A stretch of 64,000 nt of DNA from Permianibacter aggregans (GTDB lineage Bacteria > Pseudomonadota > Gammaproteobacteria > Enterobacterales > Permianibacteraceae). Positions 46,995 to 55,723 of this stretch are shown here, piece by piece. Positions within the stretch are counted from its first letter, which is position 1, and every line of letters begins with the position of its first letter. A model generated the notes under the pieces. It was given only the letters and a program-made list of their open reading frames with translations, did no database searches and was not told the DNA's origin. The stretch is from positions 124,001-188,000 of the forward strand of contig NZ_CP037953.1 in assembly GCF_009756665.1 (NCBI RefSeq), written 5' to 3'. A program made the translations under genes and the position numbers.

Positions 46995-48092
46995 TCATGC
47001 CGTAGCCGACAGCGGCCACTGTGCGGACTGGCTTTGATACAACGGGAATACCAATGCAAATTGGCTGCCGACATTCGGCTGACTGCGCACCTGCAAATCG
47101 GCTTGATGCGCTTCACACACGGCCTGAACCACTGCCAAGCCAAGACCGGTGCCTTTTGATTTGGTCGTGAAGAAAGGCTCTTTCAAGCGACGCAAGGTTT
47201 GTTCGTTCATGCCGCTGCCGTTATCGAGCAAGGTCACGACAGCGCCCTGCTCCGTTTGTTGCAACGAAAGGTGCAAGACCCGTTTGCGCTCGGTCACATT
47301 CAGCAAGGCATCAATGGCGTTGTCGATCAGATTGCCGAAGGCACCGAGTAATGAATGCCGGTTGCCGGTGATCAGGCAGGCTTTTTTGCTGATCGAGAGC
47401 TCGAAACTGATGCGATGGTTTTTCATCTGGCTGGCGTACTGATCTTTCAATTGCGTCAACAAGGCATTCAGTTCCAGCGTTTCGACATTGGGTTTGCCAC
47501 CACCAGCGACGATCAACATGTCGGAAATCTGACGCTCCATATGTTGAAGACGTTCGATCAACCGTTCGCTGTGCTTTTGCGCGGTAGCGCTGCCGTTGGC
47601 ATTTTTCTTTAACGCATGCGCCGATAACATGGCGGTGGCAATTGGTGTGCGCAATTGATGGGCAAGGCTCGCCATGACCTGGCCGACACCAGCCAAGCGA
47701 TTTTTGCGCGCCAGGCGTTCCTGCAATAAACGGGTTTCAGTCAGATCGGTGATGACGATCATCTGACCGTCACCATCACTCAAGGCGCGAGTCTGAATTT
47801 GCACGCGCTTGCCGCTCCTCAGCGACACTTCCAGACCATCATCCGGCTGCGGCAAAAAGCTGCGTTGAATAATCGTCAACCAGGTCTGATTGATCAGCGG
47901 CGTCCCGAGCAATTCAATGGCGACCGGATTGGCATCGACGACACGGCCGTTGCGATCGAGCAACAACACGCCGATCGGCAGCAACGACAATAAGTCGCGC
48001 AACTGATCGCTGTGCTGGCTGTCGCTGGCCATCAGGCCCGGCAACAACCGATTCGATTGAAAGGAAAGATTCTGGGTCGAGGAATCCGTCAT
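46995..48092 (-). CDS. flrB: Flagellar sensor kinase FlrB (FleS)
   Basis: 365 residues, soluble. PAS-like region (about 30-118), then HisKA with phospho-His145 (MASLAHQLRTPIATAMLSAH) and HATPase (NLIDNAIDALLNVTERKRVL, DNGSGMNEQTLRRLKEPF, STKGTGLGLAVVQAVCEAHQ-like). No membrane helix. The frame is open eight codons upstream to 48116, but ATG 48092 has GGAG eight bases upstream and leaves room for a leader after the sigma-54-like site at 48129-48144, so I use it. Partner of FlrC. Confidence 0.9.
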   Translation of the reverse strand: MTDSSTQNLSFQSNRLLPGLMASDSQHSDQLRDLLSLLPIGVLLLDRNGRVVDANPVAIELLGTPLINQTWLTIIQRSFLPQPDDGLEVSLRSGKRVQIQTRALSDGDGQMIVITDLTETRLLQERLARKNRLAGVGQVMASLAHQLRTPIATAMLSAHALKKNANGSATAQKHSERLIERLQHMERQISDMLIVAGGGKPNVETLELNALLTQLKDQYASQMKNHRISFELSISKKACLITGNRHSLLGAFGNLIDNAIDALLNVTERKRVLHLSLQQTEQGAVVTLLDNGSGMNEQTLRRLKEPFFTTKSKGTGLGLAVVQAVCEAHQADLQVRSQPNVGSQFALVFPLYQSQSAQWPLSATA

Positions 48093-48128
48093 GTTTCCGG
48101 CTCCGATTCGCTTCACTGAGGTGGTATA

Positions 48129-48144
48129 AGCGAAAACCGTGCCA
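48129..48144 (-). promoter_or_regulatory. Candidate sigma-54 (-24/-12) promoter before flrBC
   Basis: On the minus strand: TGGCACGGTTTTCGCT. One mismatch to TGGCACG-N4-TTGCW, with correct GG/GC spacing. Transcription would start near 48118, about 26 bases before flrB. FleQ-dependent transcription of fleSR by sigma-54 is established in Pseudomonas. Confidence 0.75.
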
Positions 48145-48197
48145 GAGTTATTTTTTGTTTATTTACAATAACTTGGTAAACATGACGGAAACAGAAG

Positions 48198-49640
48198 TCA
48201 AACTTCTGACACTTCTTCGTCGCGGCTCAGGCCGTACTTGCGCATCTTTTCAACGAGCGTTGTCCGACGCATTTGCAAGCGGTCAGCGGCGCGCGCCACC
48301 ACACCGCCGCATTCGTTCAGCGCCTGATTGATAAACGCGATTTCCAGCTCGGCGATATAGTCTTTCAGGTTCAAGCCATCGCGCGGCAAAACCGCGACGG
48401 TGCTGGCCACGCCGGTACCGGTGCGATCGTCGCTGTCGCCAGCCAGTGTTGGCGGCTGAGAGATGCTCAAACCTTCCATATGTCGATACTTGCTTGGCAA
48501 ATCACCGACATCGACAACGCCGTACGGATACAGAATCGCGAGTCTTTCGATCAGATTGGCCAGTTCGCGAACGTTGCCCGGCCAGTCATAGCGGCTCATC
48601 GAAATCAGCGCATTCGGAGACAGGCGCACCGCCGGCGAGCCGGCCGCTTCCAAGCGCGCCACCAGTTCGTTGACCAGCAGCGGCACGTCTTCGCGACGGT
48701 CGCGCATCGGAGGTACTTCAATCGGGAAAACGTTCAGCCGGTAGAACAAATCCTCGCGGAATTTGCCTTCATCCACCAGCCGCTCAAGATTGCGGTGAGT
48801 GGCAGCAATAATGCGCACATCAGCCTGAATGGTTTTGTTGCTGCCTACCCGTTCGAAGGTTTTTTCCTGCAGCACGCGCAGGATTTTTACTTGCAAGCCC
48901 ATCGGCATATCGCCGATTTCATCGAGAAACAGCGTGCCGCCCTGGGCCAGTTCAAAGCGGCCTTGACGGGCGGTGATGGCGCCGGTGAACGCGCCTTTTT
49001 CATGGCCAAACAGCTCGCTTTCCAGCAAGTCAGCCGGAATGGCGCCGCAATTGACTGGAACAAACGGCTTGGTGCGCCGGCTCGACATGTAATGCAGGTT
49101 GCGGGCGACGACTTCTTTACCGGTACCGGTTTCACCGAGAATCAGCACGTTGGCATCGGTTTGCGCGACATGTTCAATTAACCGCCGCACTTCCTGAATT
49201 GCTTTGCTGTTGCCAACCAGGCTGCGGAACAACTCGCTGGAGCGTTCGTTGACGCGAATGGCGTGCCGGTTGTTGCGACAGACCTGGCACTGGTGCAGCA
49301 GATCCAGCAACTGCGCATAACGCGGTGGCCAATCGAGCACACCAACGACTTGCGCCTGCACGACCGGCTCCATTTGCTCGCCGCGCAGACCATCGTTCAT
49401 CAGCACCAGAGGCACTTGTCGATCAAACTTGTGAATCCTCTGTGCCAAGGCCTTGGCGCTGTCCGGATTGACCGAACCGATAAACACACCGAGGAATTTT
49501 TTTTCTTCGATCAGCATCGACTCCAGCGTTTCGCTGGTTGCCAGAGCACAGGTTTCACCGAGAAAGGAAAAAATCGTATTGAGCTGCGCCGACCGTTCCG
49601 GCTCATCGCTCCACAGCAGTATTTCCAGTTCTTTCCACAT
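48198..49640 (-). CDS. flrA: Flagellar master regulator FlrA (FleQ)
   Basis: 480 residues. N-terminal FleQ domain (about 1-125, receiver-like but without a phospho-Asp context), AAA+ domain with Walker [15 protein letters not shown] (about 169), GAFTGAI (216-221), Walker [16 protein letters not shown], and a C-terminal Fis-type helix-turn-helix ([20 protein letters not shown]). Activates sigma-54 early genes including flrBC and probably fliD. Antagonised by FlhG; may bind c-di-GMP as FleQ does (inferred). No sigma-54 site before it, so likely a sigma-70 promoter in the 135 bases upstream. Confidence 0.95.
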   Translation of the reverse strand: MWKELEILLWSDEPERSAQLNTIFSFLGETCALATSETLESMLIEEKKFLGVFIGSVNPDSAKALAQRIHKFDRQVPLVLMNDGLRGEQMEPVVQAQVVGVLDWPPRYAQLLDLLHQCQVCRNNRHAIRVNERSSELFRSLVGNSKAIQEVRRLIEHVAQTDANVLILGETGTGKEVVARNLHYMSSRRTKPFVPVNCGAIPADLLESELFGHEKGAFTGAITARQGRFELAQGGTLFLDEIGDMPMGLQVKILRVLQEKTFERVGSNKTIQADVRIIAATHRNLERLVDEGKFREDLFYRLNVFPIEVPPMRDRREDVPLLVNELVARLEAAGSPAVRLSPNALISMSRYDWPGNVRELANLIERLAILYPYGVVDVGDLPSKYRHMEGLSISQPPTLAGDSDDRTGTGVASTVAVLPRDGLNLKDYIAELEIAFINQALNECGGVVARAADRLQMRRTTLVEKMRKYGLSRDEEVSEV

Positions 49641-49775
49641 CTTCTCACCGTGGTTAAAAAAGCCGCAATTTCTTCACGCGTCAATTACTTAGCGTATGAA
49701 ATAGTCGACAAACATGATCCTGTCAAATTACTGACGGGAAAATCAACACGGATTATTAACGTGGCGTTTCTGTGA

Positions 49776-51344
49776 TCAACGAGTCAGCAAAGAGGTGGCG
49801 CACATACGTTCCAGATTACGCTGTAACACGCTGGCCGCGTCATGTTGTTTTGGCTCGTTGGCAGGTAACCATTGCTGTTTTGCGGCCAGCAAATCCTGAA
49901 CGGTTCTGGTGCCGTCCAACATCGGCAGCAAGGCTTTCATGATCGGCTCGGTTGGCACCACCTGGGCGTAGGTGTTGCACACCCAGCTCTGCTCAATGAT
50001 GGCTTGCGCCCGCGCTAAGGCAAATGCTTCGGGCCTTTCACTGATGTGATTGGTTGCCATCACCGGTTGGAACGCCACGGCCACGGCATCTTTCTTCAGC
50101 AGCGATAACAGAAACGTCGCGATGGTATCGAGCCCCTGCAAAATATCCTGGTCAGTTTTCTTGCTGGCGTCTTCACCACTCACGGTCCAATACTCGAACA
50201 ATAACGTCGGCAGATCGACCGGGTGTGGCGTGTGGGCAGACAGCAAATCCAGAATGGCGATACCCATCGGGTCGCGAATTTTCAGCTTGTAATCGTGGTT
50301 ATTCTGTTTGCGGAATGTTACGGCATCGCCACTGACCGGCTCATTGACACGATGCAAGGTCGAGCTGACAAACAAGGTATTCAAGCGGCTTGGCTCGACC
50401 GCCAGGTTCAGTTGCCGATGGTCATGGACGATCAGGCTGCGGCGAAACGTGCGGCCACTCAGGTAATCGAACAACTCTTCTTCATCATAGCGATGCTTGG
50501 CGTGTTGGCCGATGAAGGTATCGGCTTCGCCACTGGCAACATTCTCCCGGAACATGCTGGAAAACTGCACATCGCCCAGATAGCGCAAACCGTTGCTGGC
50601 ACAGTGGCCAACAAAATCGCGGAAATAAAGTGGCGTATTGCAGGGCTCCAGGTATTCGTGCAACACGTAATACCAGGGTTGTCCTTCGATGCGTTTCAAG
50701 CCTTCTTTCAAGATCTGCCGTAGCGGCCGGTCCGGTGAATCACTGGCGTGTTCGGAAAACACGCGCAACGCCTCCATGGCCACCGCCAGTCGTTGTTTCG
50801 GGTCTTCAATATGCGCCGAGGCGCGATACATCAGGTGGCGGCCAATCTCCCAGCAATGCCAACCGGGAAACACGTTATAACTGATATAGGCCATGCCGTT
50901 TTCTGACAGCAGGCGCTTGCAAGCAGCCAGAATGCCTTGTTGCACATCGGCCGGTACCCAGGAAAATACGCCATGGCAAATGATGTAATCGAACTGGCCG
51001 AGCTCATCGCCAGCCTTGCAGATATCCATCGCCAATAACTCGACGTTCTGCACATCGAACTGTTTTATGAAGGCCTGGCCGTCTCGAATTTGCCGCTCGG
51101 ATAAATCCACACCGATGCAATGCGCTTGCGGATGTTTGATCGCGAACGGCAACAAATTGCCGCCGGCGGCACAGCCGATTTCCAGCACTCTTGCCGACGT
51201 CAGCGGCACCGGTGTCATACCGAGCAGTACGGCAATGGCGGCGAGGTGTTCGGGTTGGGCGGTATCAAACGGCAAGCTTTCATACGGCACGCTGTCGTAG
51301 GCATCAGCGGTGCGAGAAACAATGGACTGCGTCGAAGAATTCAA
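49776..51344 (-). CDS. Class I SAM-dependent methyltransferase with regulatory domain, next to flagellins
   Basis: 522 residues. SAM motif I (RVLEIGCAAGGNLLPFAI, about 53-70), motif II region (CIGVDLSERQIRDGQAF) and acidic loop (QFDYIICHGVFSWVPADVQQ) identify a Rossmann methyltransferase. The middle matches the methyltransferase regulatory domain type (PF10119-like), with a helical C-terminal third. The best start is TTG 51344, GGAGG five bases upstream; the frame runs 24 codons further, but with no better site. Substrate unknown. Position between flrA and four flagellin genes makes flagellin or its glycan a plausible target, but this is context only. It lacks the Cys motif of the FliB lysine methylase. 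Confidence 0.85.
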   Translation of the reverse strand: MNSSTQSIVSRTADAYDSVPYESLPFDTAQPEHLAAIAVLLGMTPVPLTSARVLEIGCAAGGNLLPFAIKHPQAHCIGVDLSERQIRDGQAFIKQFDVQNVELLAMDICKAGDELGQFDYIICHGVFSWVPADVQQGILAACKRLLSENGMAYISYNVFPGWHCWEIGRHLMYRASAHIEDPKQRLAVAMEALRVFSEHASDSPDRPLRQILKEGLKRIEGQPWYYVLHEYLEPCNTPLYFRDFVGHCASNGLRYLGDVQFSSMFRENVASGEADTFIGQHAKHRYDEEELFDYLSGRTFRRSLIVHDHRQLNLAVEPSRLNTLFVSSTLHRVNEPVSGDAVTFRKQNNHDYKLKIRDPMGIAILDLLSAHTPHPVDLPTLLFEYWTVSGEDASKKTDQDILQGLDTIATFLLSLLKKDAVAVAFQPVMATNHISERPEAFALARAQAIIEQSWVCNTYAQVVPTEPIMKALLPMLDGTRTVQDLLAAKQQWLPANEPKQHDAASVLQRNLERMCATSLLTR

Positions 51345-51444
51345 GAGCGCCTCCTCGAATGCGGCAGCGGCAAGTTTTTGCCAGTGGCAGGCGGTAGTTT
51401 GCCAGAACCAGACCACACGTCGGGCAAAGAATTGGGGAAAAAGG

Positions 51445-51468
51445 AGGGGCTAAGCACGCTTAGCCCCT
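51445..51468. repeat. Perfect inverted repeat upstream of the methyltransferase
   Basis: AGGGGCTAAGC and GCTTAGCCCCT (11-base arms, two-base loop) in the gap between the minus-strand methyltransferase and flagellin 1. No T-run on either side. Role unclear. Confidence 0.6.
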
Positions 51469-51629
51469 ACCGTACGACTGAGAGTGTTTCCGCATGATTG
51501 TTCTCAGCAATCATATGGCAGTGACCCTCATATGGGAGTCTCGTTTCATCACGCAGTTCTCAGCTACGTGACGGCGTATTCCCCCTTTTTCTCCGGAGTT
51601 TATCCTCAGAAATCCAATGGAGACCTATC

Positions 51630-51734
51630 ATGGGCAGTCCTTCATTGCGCCTCTGGGACAGTCAGATACTCAGCAAAGGCTGTGCCAACTCTTGTTGGGA
51701 GGGTAAAAATTCTTTGCGGCGGTTGTGCGGATAA
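51630..51734 (+). CDS. Possible 34-residue peptide or relic of a flagellin start
   Basis: ATG 51630 with GGAG seven bases upstream; encodes MGSPSLRLWDSQILS, KGCANSCWEGKNS and LRRLCG (34 residues, three Cys) and stops within the REP-like palindrome at 51725. The 16 bases GGAGACCTATCATGGG at the start are identical to the ribosome-binding site and start of flagellins 3 and 4. Either a small peptide that borrowed this leader or what is left of a deleted flagellin gene. The protein has no similarity that I recognise. Confidence 0.3.
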   Translation: MGSPSLRLWDSQILSKGCANSCWEGKNSLRRLCG

Positions 51735-51787
51735 ACGCACCTACGGTCGGCTGCGCTTTGGTAAGACCGAATTTATTCGGACACAAC
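51725..51787. repeat. REP-like palindrome pair upstream of flagellin 1
   Basis: GTGCGGATAAACGCACCTAC (51725-51744) and an inverted relative GACCGAATTTATTCGGAC (51765-51782), spaced like the pair at 4395-4463. Same family as the IS targets near 7.2 and 8.7 kb. Confidence 0.6.
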
Positions 51788-51870
51788 GCCTGTCCCTAAA
51801 CGAATCCCTATTAGAACTATTAACTCCTACCCACCCGCTCCTGGCTTATTCGATTTTGAAAAAATTTTTC

Positions 51871-51897
51871 TAAAGAATTTTCCGGGCGATCCGAAAC
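51871..51897 (+). promoter_or_regulatory. Weak sigma-28-like promoter before flagellin 1
   Basis: TAAAGAAT, 11 bases, TCCGAAAC. The -35 fits FliA consensus (TAAAGTTT) at 6 of 8, the -10 (GCCGATAA) at 5 of 8. Would give a leader of about 205 bases, longer than those of the other flagellins. Confidence 0.35.
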
Positions 51898-52109
51898 AGT
51901 GTCTGAGTGAAGGTCGTTTCTCAGACGCCTTCCTCACCGGCCGAAATGTTCTCAGCGTTCGCCAAAGACTCAGGTGTTCTCAGCACGTGTGTCATTTACC
52001 GCGGGAATGTTCGGCCACCTACAGTTGGCGAGTCCGACGTCCCGTATGCACCTGCAATCGTAAGCGACGCTTTCATGGGAAGCGACGCATCGACTCTGAG
52101 GAAATGGCA

Positions 52110-53642
52110 ATGGGTAACGTCATCACCACCAATATCGCTTCGTTGAACGCGCAGCGTAATTTGACCGGCACCAACACCGGCCTGCAAACCACCTTCCAGC
52201 GTTTATCGTCCGGCTTTCGCATCAATAGCGCCAAAGACGATGCCGCTGGCCTGCAAATCTCCAACCGTCTTACTGCGCAAATCGGCGGCTTGACTGTCGC
52301 TTCGCGCAACGCCAACGACGGTATTTCCCTAGCTCAAGTCGCTGAAGGCGCGCTGCAGGAATCGACCAATATTCTGCAACGTATTCGCGACTTGTCGATT
52401 CAATCCGCGAACGGCTCAAACGGTTCTTCGGAACGCGCTGCGCTTCAGCAAGAAGTCGCCCAGTTGAAAGCCGAGCTGAACCGGATTGCCGACACCACCC
52501 GTTTCGGTAGCCGCTTGGTATTGGATGGCACGTTCGGCACGCAAACCTTTCAGGTAGGCGCCCGCGCATTCGAAACCATCACCGTCACGACTGGTAATGC
52601 CAAAGCGACGGCAATTGGTTCCTATCAAGTCAATGCCGGCACCGCATCCAGCGGTAACGTCTCGAAAATTGGCGCCGGTGTTGCGATGAAAGCCGCCACG
52701 ACCAACTCGACCCTGGCTGAAACCCTGACCGTTTCCGGTTACCTCGGTAAATCGACCGTTGCGATTGCTGCCGGCGATTCGATCAAAACCGTCGCCGCCA
52801 ACGTCAACGCTATCACCAATACCACCGGTGTATCGGTGTCGGCACGCAGCAACGTCAAACTCGACAACCTGTCGCTGGCCGGCAACGTTTCGTTTGAATT
52901 GATCAGCGATAACACCTCCGCCATTTCCGTCTCGGCGTCGATTACCACCAAAGGCGATTTGACGCCATTGGCCGAAGCGATCAACCGCAACACCGCGCAA
53001 ACAGGCGTCTACGCGACGGTGTCGGACGCTCGCGATGCGATTCTGCTGACCAACGAGCAAGGCGAAAACATCACGCTGCAAAACCTGACTCACAGCACCG
53101 TCACTGCGACGATGGACATTGCACTGGTCGATTTCGATGGCGGCTTCGCTGCCACCGATGAATTGGAGGCCGCCGTAGGTGCCGCAACAGTACTGAACGG
53201 CACCAACGACATCACTGGCGTCGGCATACTTCAGTTCAACTCCTCGCGTTCTTACACGCTGGCGCAAGCCACCGGTAACACGCTGTATAACGCCGCAGCC
53301 AACATTTCGATTGGTTCCGGTCTGGAAACCGTCGCCGATATCGATATCGCTACCAGCATCGGCGCACAAAATGCCATTGCTGTTGTCGACCAAGCGCTGG
53401 AAAACATTGATTCGATTCGTGGTGGTCTCGGTGCCGTGCAAAACCGTTTCCAAAGCACCATTGCCAACCTGAATAACGTTGCTGAAAACGCTTCGGCCGC
53501 GCGTTCACGGATTCGCGACACCGACTATGCAGCGGAAACGGCCAACCTGGCCAAATTCCAGGTATTGCAACAAGCGGGGCTGGCAGTACTGGCGCAGGCG
53601 AACGCTTCTTCCCAGAACGTTCTGTCGTTACTGCAGGGGTAA
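52110..53642 (+). CDS. fliC: Flagellin 1
   Basis: 510 residues. Conserved D0/D1 N-terminus ([40 protein letters not shown]) and C-terminus ([40 protein letters not shown]). The middle is variable and Thr/Ser/Ala-rich, with flagellin-IN-like motifs ([20 protein letters not shown]). The frame extends upstream of 52110, but GAGGA lies seven bases before this ATG, which gives the same N-terminus as the other three. It is the most diverged of the four ([15 protein letters not shown]) and its promoter is the poorest match. Exported by the type III system as a filament subunit, chaperoned by FliS. Terminator at 53734. Confidence 0.96.
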   Translation: MGNVITTNIASLNAQRNLTGTNTGLQTTFQRLSSGFRINSAKDDAAGLQISNRLTAQIGGLTVASRNANDGISLAQVAEGALQESTNILQRIRDLSIQSANGSNGSSERAALQQEVAQLKAELNRIADTTRFGSRLVLDGTFGTQTFQVGARAFETITVTTGNAKATAIGSYQVNAGTASSGNVSKIGAGVAMKAATTNSTLAETLTVSGYLGKSTVAIAAGDSIKTVAANVNAITNTTGVSVSARSNVKLDNLSLAGNVSFELISDNTSAISVSASITTKGDLTPLAEAINRNTAQTGVYATVSDARDAILLTNEQGENITLQNLTHSTVTATMDIALVDFDGGFAATDELEAAVGAATVLNGTNDITGVGILQFNSSRSYTLAQATGNTLYNAAANISIGSGLETVADIDIATSIGAQNAIAVVDQALENIDSIRGGLGAVQNRFQSTIANLNNVAENASAARSRIRDTDYAAETANLAKFQVLQQAGLAVLAQANASSQNVLSLLQG

Positions 53643-53733
53643 TCCACAACCCTTGACAGCCAGTACCCAGCCCCTGCTTGTACGACGCCATTTTACTAGC
53701 GCCGCCCCTTTCTCAGAGTGTGCGACGAAATCG

Positions 53734-53757
53734 ACCCCGCTTCGGCGGGGTTTTTTA
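53734..53757 (+). terminator. Rho-independent terminator of flagellin 1
   Basis: ACCCCGC, loop TTCG, GCGGGGT followed by TTTTTT. Same hairpin as at 55444. Confidence 0.92.
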
Positions 53758-53775
53758 TTGCCCATTCGTTTTCAC

Positions 53776-53802
53776 TAAAGTCCTGAACTTGAGTGCCGAT
53801 AT
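53776..53802 (+). promoter_or_regulatory. Sigma-28 promoter of flagellin 2
   Basis: TAAAGTCC, 11 bases, GCCGATAT: close to the FliA consensus with exact spacing. Starts about 80 bases before flagellin 2 translation. Confidence 0.85.
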
Positions 53803-53839
53803 ATCTGAAATGGAGACCCGCCAAAGACCGGGTACTCCC

Positions 53840-53864
53840 CACTTTGTAAGTCTGGCGTTCTCAG
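53840..53864 (+). promoter_or_regulatory. Conserved flagellin leader element (flagellin 2)
   Basis: 25 bases reading CACTTTGTAAG, then TCTGGCG, then TTCTCAG; the flagellin 3 and 4 leaders carry the same block with AAGCCCAGCA in the middle. It lies in the transcribed leader, 24 bases before the ATG, followed by a shared CATCGAAGGA ribosome-binding region. Confidence 0.6.
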
Positions 53865-53888
53865 CGCTGGACATCGAAGGAAACCTTC

Positions 53889-55421
53889 ATGGGCAACACG
53901 ATAGCGACGAATGTGTCGTCGCTGAATGCACAACGACAGTTGTTCGGCACGAATAACGCGTTGCAAACGACGTTTCAGCGATTGTCGTCCGGCTTTCGGA
54001 TCAATAGCGCCAAAGACGATGCCGCTGGCCTGCAAATCAGCAATCGCCTGAGTTCACAAATCAGCGGCCTTGGCGTCGCGGCACGCAATGCCAACGACGG
54101 CATTTCGCTGGCGCAAACCGCCGAAGGCGCACTGCAGGAATCGACCAATATTCTGCAACGCATGCGTGACCTGGCGATTCAGTCGGCCAACGGTTCGAAT
54201 GGTTCGTCAGAACGCGCCGCACTTCAACAAGAGGTGGCGCAGCTGCAAGCGGAACTGAACCGTATTGCCGACACCACTCGCTTTGGTAGCCGCACCTTGC
54301 TAGATGGCTCGTTTGGCACACAAACCTTTCAGGTTGGTGCTCAAGCATTTGAAACCATTACTGTCGCGACCGGCAATGCCCGTGCGAACGGTATTGGCGC
54401 GTTTCAACTGAACTTCGATGACACGCCCGCCAACCCCATCGGCGGCACCGTTAATGCCATTAATCCCGGTTTTGGTATCAGCCCCATCGCCAATGACAAC
54501 AATATTATTGGCAATACCTTCAATATCTCCGGCTCATTGGGCAAGGCATCACTTACCTATGCGGCGCTGACCACAGCAAAAGACATCGCCGTGTCAATCA
54601 ACGCACTGAGCAGCCAAACTGGTGTCAGCGCTTTGGCTCGAACCAATATGAAGATCGACAACCTGACGGCTGCGGGTGCCATCTCATTTGATCTGCTCAG
54701 TGATAACACGACTGCCGTCAGCGTATCAGCCAGTGTGACTTCAAAAACTGATTTGAGCGCGCTCGCTGAAGCAGTAAACAAGGTGACGGCACAAACCGGT
54801 GTTTATGCAACGGTGTCAGACGACAAAGCCGCCTTGATTCTGACCAACGAGCAAGGTGCCGACATTCGAATCAATAACTTTACCCATAGCGCCGCTGCCA
54901 CAACGATGGACTTTACCATGCTCGATTTTGATGCCGGTTTCGACGCGGTTTCCGAAGTCGGGACGGCGGCAACGATTGCCGGCAACGGCACGACAACGGC
55001 GACATCACCAGGCATGCTGCAGTTCAACTCGTCGAGCTCGTTTACCGTTGCCGCCACCGGTGCCGGCGACTACTTCAACGGCGCTGTCACCGCTGGCGGT
55101 GGTCTGAATAGCGTTTCACAAATCAACATCGACACCGCAAGCGGCGCCCAAAAAGCGATTTCGGTCTTAGACAATGCGCTGCAAATGATTGATCGAGTAC
55201 GGGGAGATCTGGGTGCGGTGCAAAACCGTTTCCAAAGCACGATCAGCAACCTGAATAACGTCGCGGAAAACGCCTCTTCAGCCCGTTCACGCATTCGCGA
55301 CACTGACTACGCCGCCGAAACGGCACATCTGGCGAAAAACCAGGTGCTGCAACAAGCGGGCTTGGCGGTTTTGGCTCAGGCTAATGCTTCGTCGCAAAGC
55401 ATCCTGTCGCTGCTGCAATAA
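53889..55421 (+). CDS. fliC: Flagellin 2
   Basis: 510 residues. N-terminal [20 protein letters not shown] and [21 protein letters not shown]-terminal [20 protein letters not shown], then [20 protein letters not shown]. Its ends are close to those of flagellins 3 and 4, its central region (about 170-410) is clearly different and carries a flagellin-IN-like motif ([20 protein letters not shown]). ATG 53889 has GAAGGAAA upstream. Preceded by a strong sigma-28 promoter, followed by a terminator; probably monocistronic. Confidence 0.97.
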   Translation: MGNTIATNVSSLNAQRQLFGTNNALQTTFQRLSSGFRINSAKDDAAGLQISNRLSSQISGLGVAARNANDGISLAQTAEGALQESTNILQRMRDLAIQSANGSNGSSERAALQQEVAQLQAELNRIADTTRFGSRTLLDGSFGTQTFQVGAQAFETITVATGNARANGIGAFQLNFDDTPANPIGGTVNAINPGFGISPIANDNNIIGNTFNISGSLGKASLTYAALTTAKDIAVSINALSSQTGVSALARTNMKIDNLTAAGAISFDLLSDNTTAVSVSASVTSKTDLSALAEAVNKVTAQTGVYATVSDDKAALILTNEQGADIRINNFTHSAAATTMDFTMLDFDAGFDAVSEVGTAATIAGNGTTTATSPGMLQFNSSSSFTVAATGAGDYFNGAVTAGGGLNSVSQINIDTASGAQKAISVLDNALQMIDRVRGDLGAVQNRFQSTISNLNNVAENASSARSRIRDTDYAAETAHLAKNQVLQQAGLAVLAQANASSQSILSLLQ

Positions 55422-55443
55422 GCCAACATTATCCGACTACCCC

Positions 55444-55469
55444 ACCCCGCTTCGGCGGGGTTTTTATTT
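55444..55469 (+). terminator. Rho-independent terminator of flagellin 2
   Basis: ACCCCGC, loop TTCG, GCGGGGT followed by TTTTATTT. Confidence 0.92.
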
Positions 55470-55599
55470 CTCGGACAAAACTCTGTCAGAAAATTGTCGC
55501 AAACTTTTTTTTCATTCGGAAGGTGCTGCAAGCGATTGTATTTGCTCGATTAGTAGCGAATGGGTACAGATGTTCTCCATTTTTCGCGATCATTCTCGT

Positions 55600-55627
55600 T
55601 AAAGAATCCTGCGGCGACGGCCGATAC
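55600..55627 (+). promoter_or_regulatory. Sigma-28 promoter of flagellin 3
   Basis: TAAAGAAT, 12 bases, GCCGATAC; the spacer is one longer than for flagellins 2 and 4. Confidence 0.7.
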
Positions 55628-55673
55628 AAGCCCTGAGCAGGTCGCCTCTCAAGCGATCTGGCGTTTGTCACAC

Positions 55674-55698
55674 CACTTTGTAAGCCCAGCATTCTCAG
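55674..55698 (+). promoter_or_regulatory. Conserved flagellin leader element (flagellin 3)
   Basis: CACTTTGTAAG, CCCAGCA, TTCTCAG; part of a 71-base stretch (55671-55741) nearly identical to the flagellin 4 leader. Confidence 0.6.
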
Positions 55699-55723
55699 TG
55701 AGGGGCATCGAAGGAGACCTATC

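Larger units (their letters stand above)
51345..52109. other. 765-bp intergenic region before flagellin 1
   Basis: No full-length gene is supported. It holds a hairpin (51445-51468), a 7-base inverted repeat ATGATTG/CAATCAT (51494-51514), a short frame (51630-51734), REP-like palindromes (51725-51787), a weak sigma-28-like promoter (51871-51897) and five copies of TTCTCAG (51501, 51557, 51918, 51949, 51977), all on the + strand. A 129-codon open frame at 51484-51873 runs through these repeats and is judged spurious. Confidence 0.6.

Noticed and set aside
49641-49775. Sigma-54 promoter for flrA
   Set aside because: The best candidate has the TTGC but no GG at the right spacing; flrA homologues are usually transcribed by the housekeeping sigma factor.
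49776-51344. FliB-type flagellin lysine methylase
   Set aside because: The protein has a classical Rossmann SAM motif I and lacks the clustered cysteines typical of FliB.
51484-51873. 129-codon open frame upstream of flagellin 1
   Set aside because: It runs straight through REP-like palindromes, TTCTCAG copies and a start-like leader, has no protein-family character and no well-placed ribosome-binding site.
53734-55469. Mobile repeat at 53734 and 55444
   Set aside because: The identical hairpins are ordinary intrinsic terminators of paralogous flagellin genes with T-runs, best explained by their shared origin.
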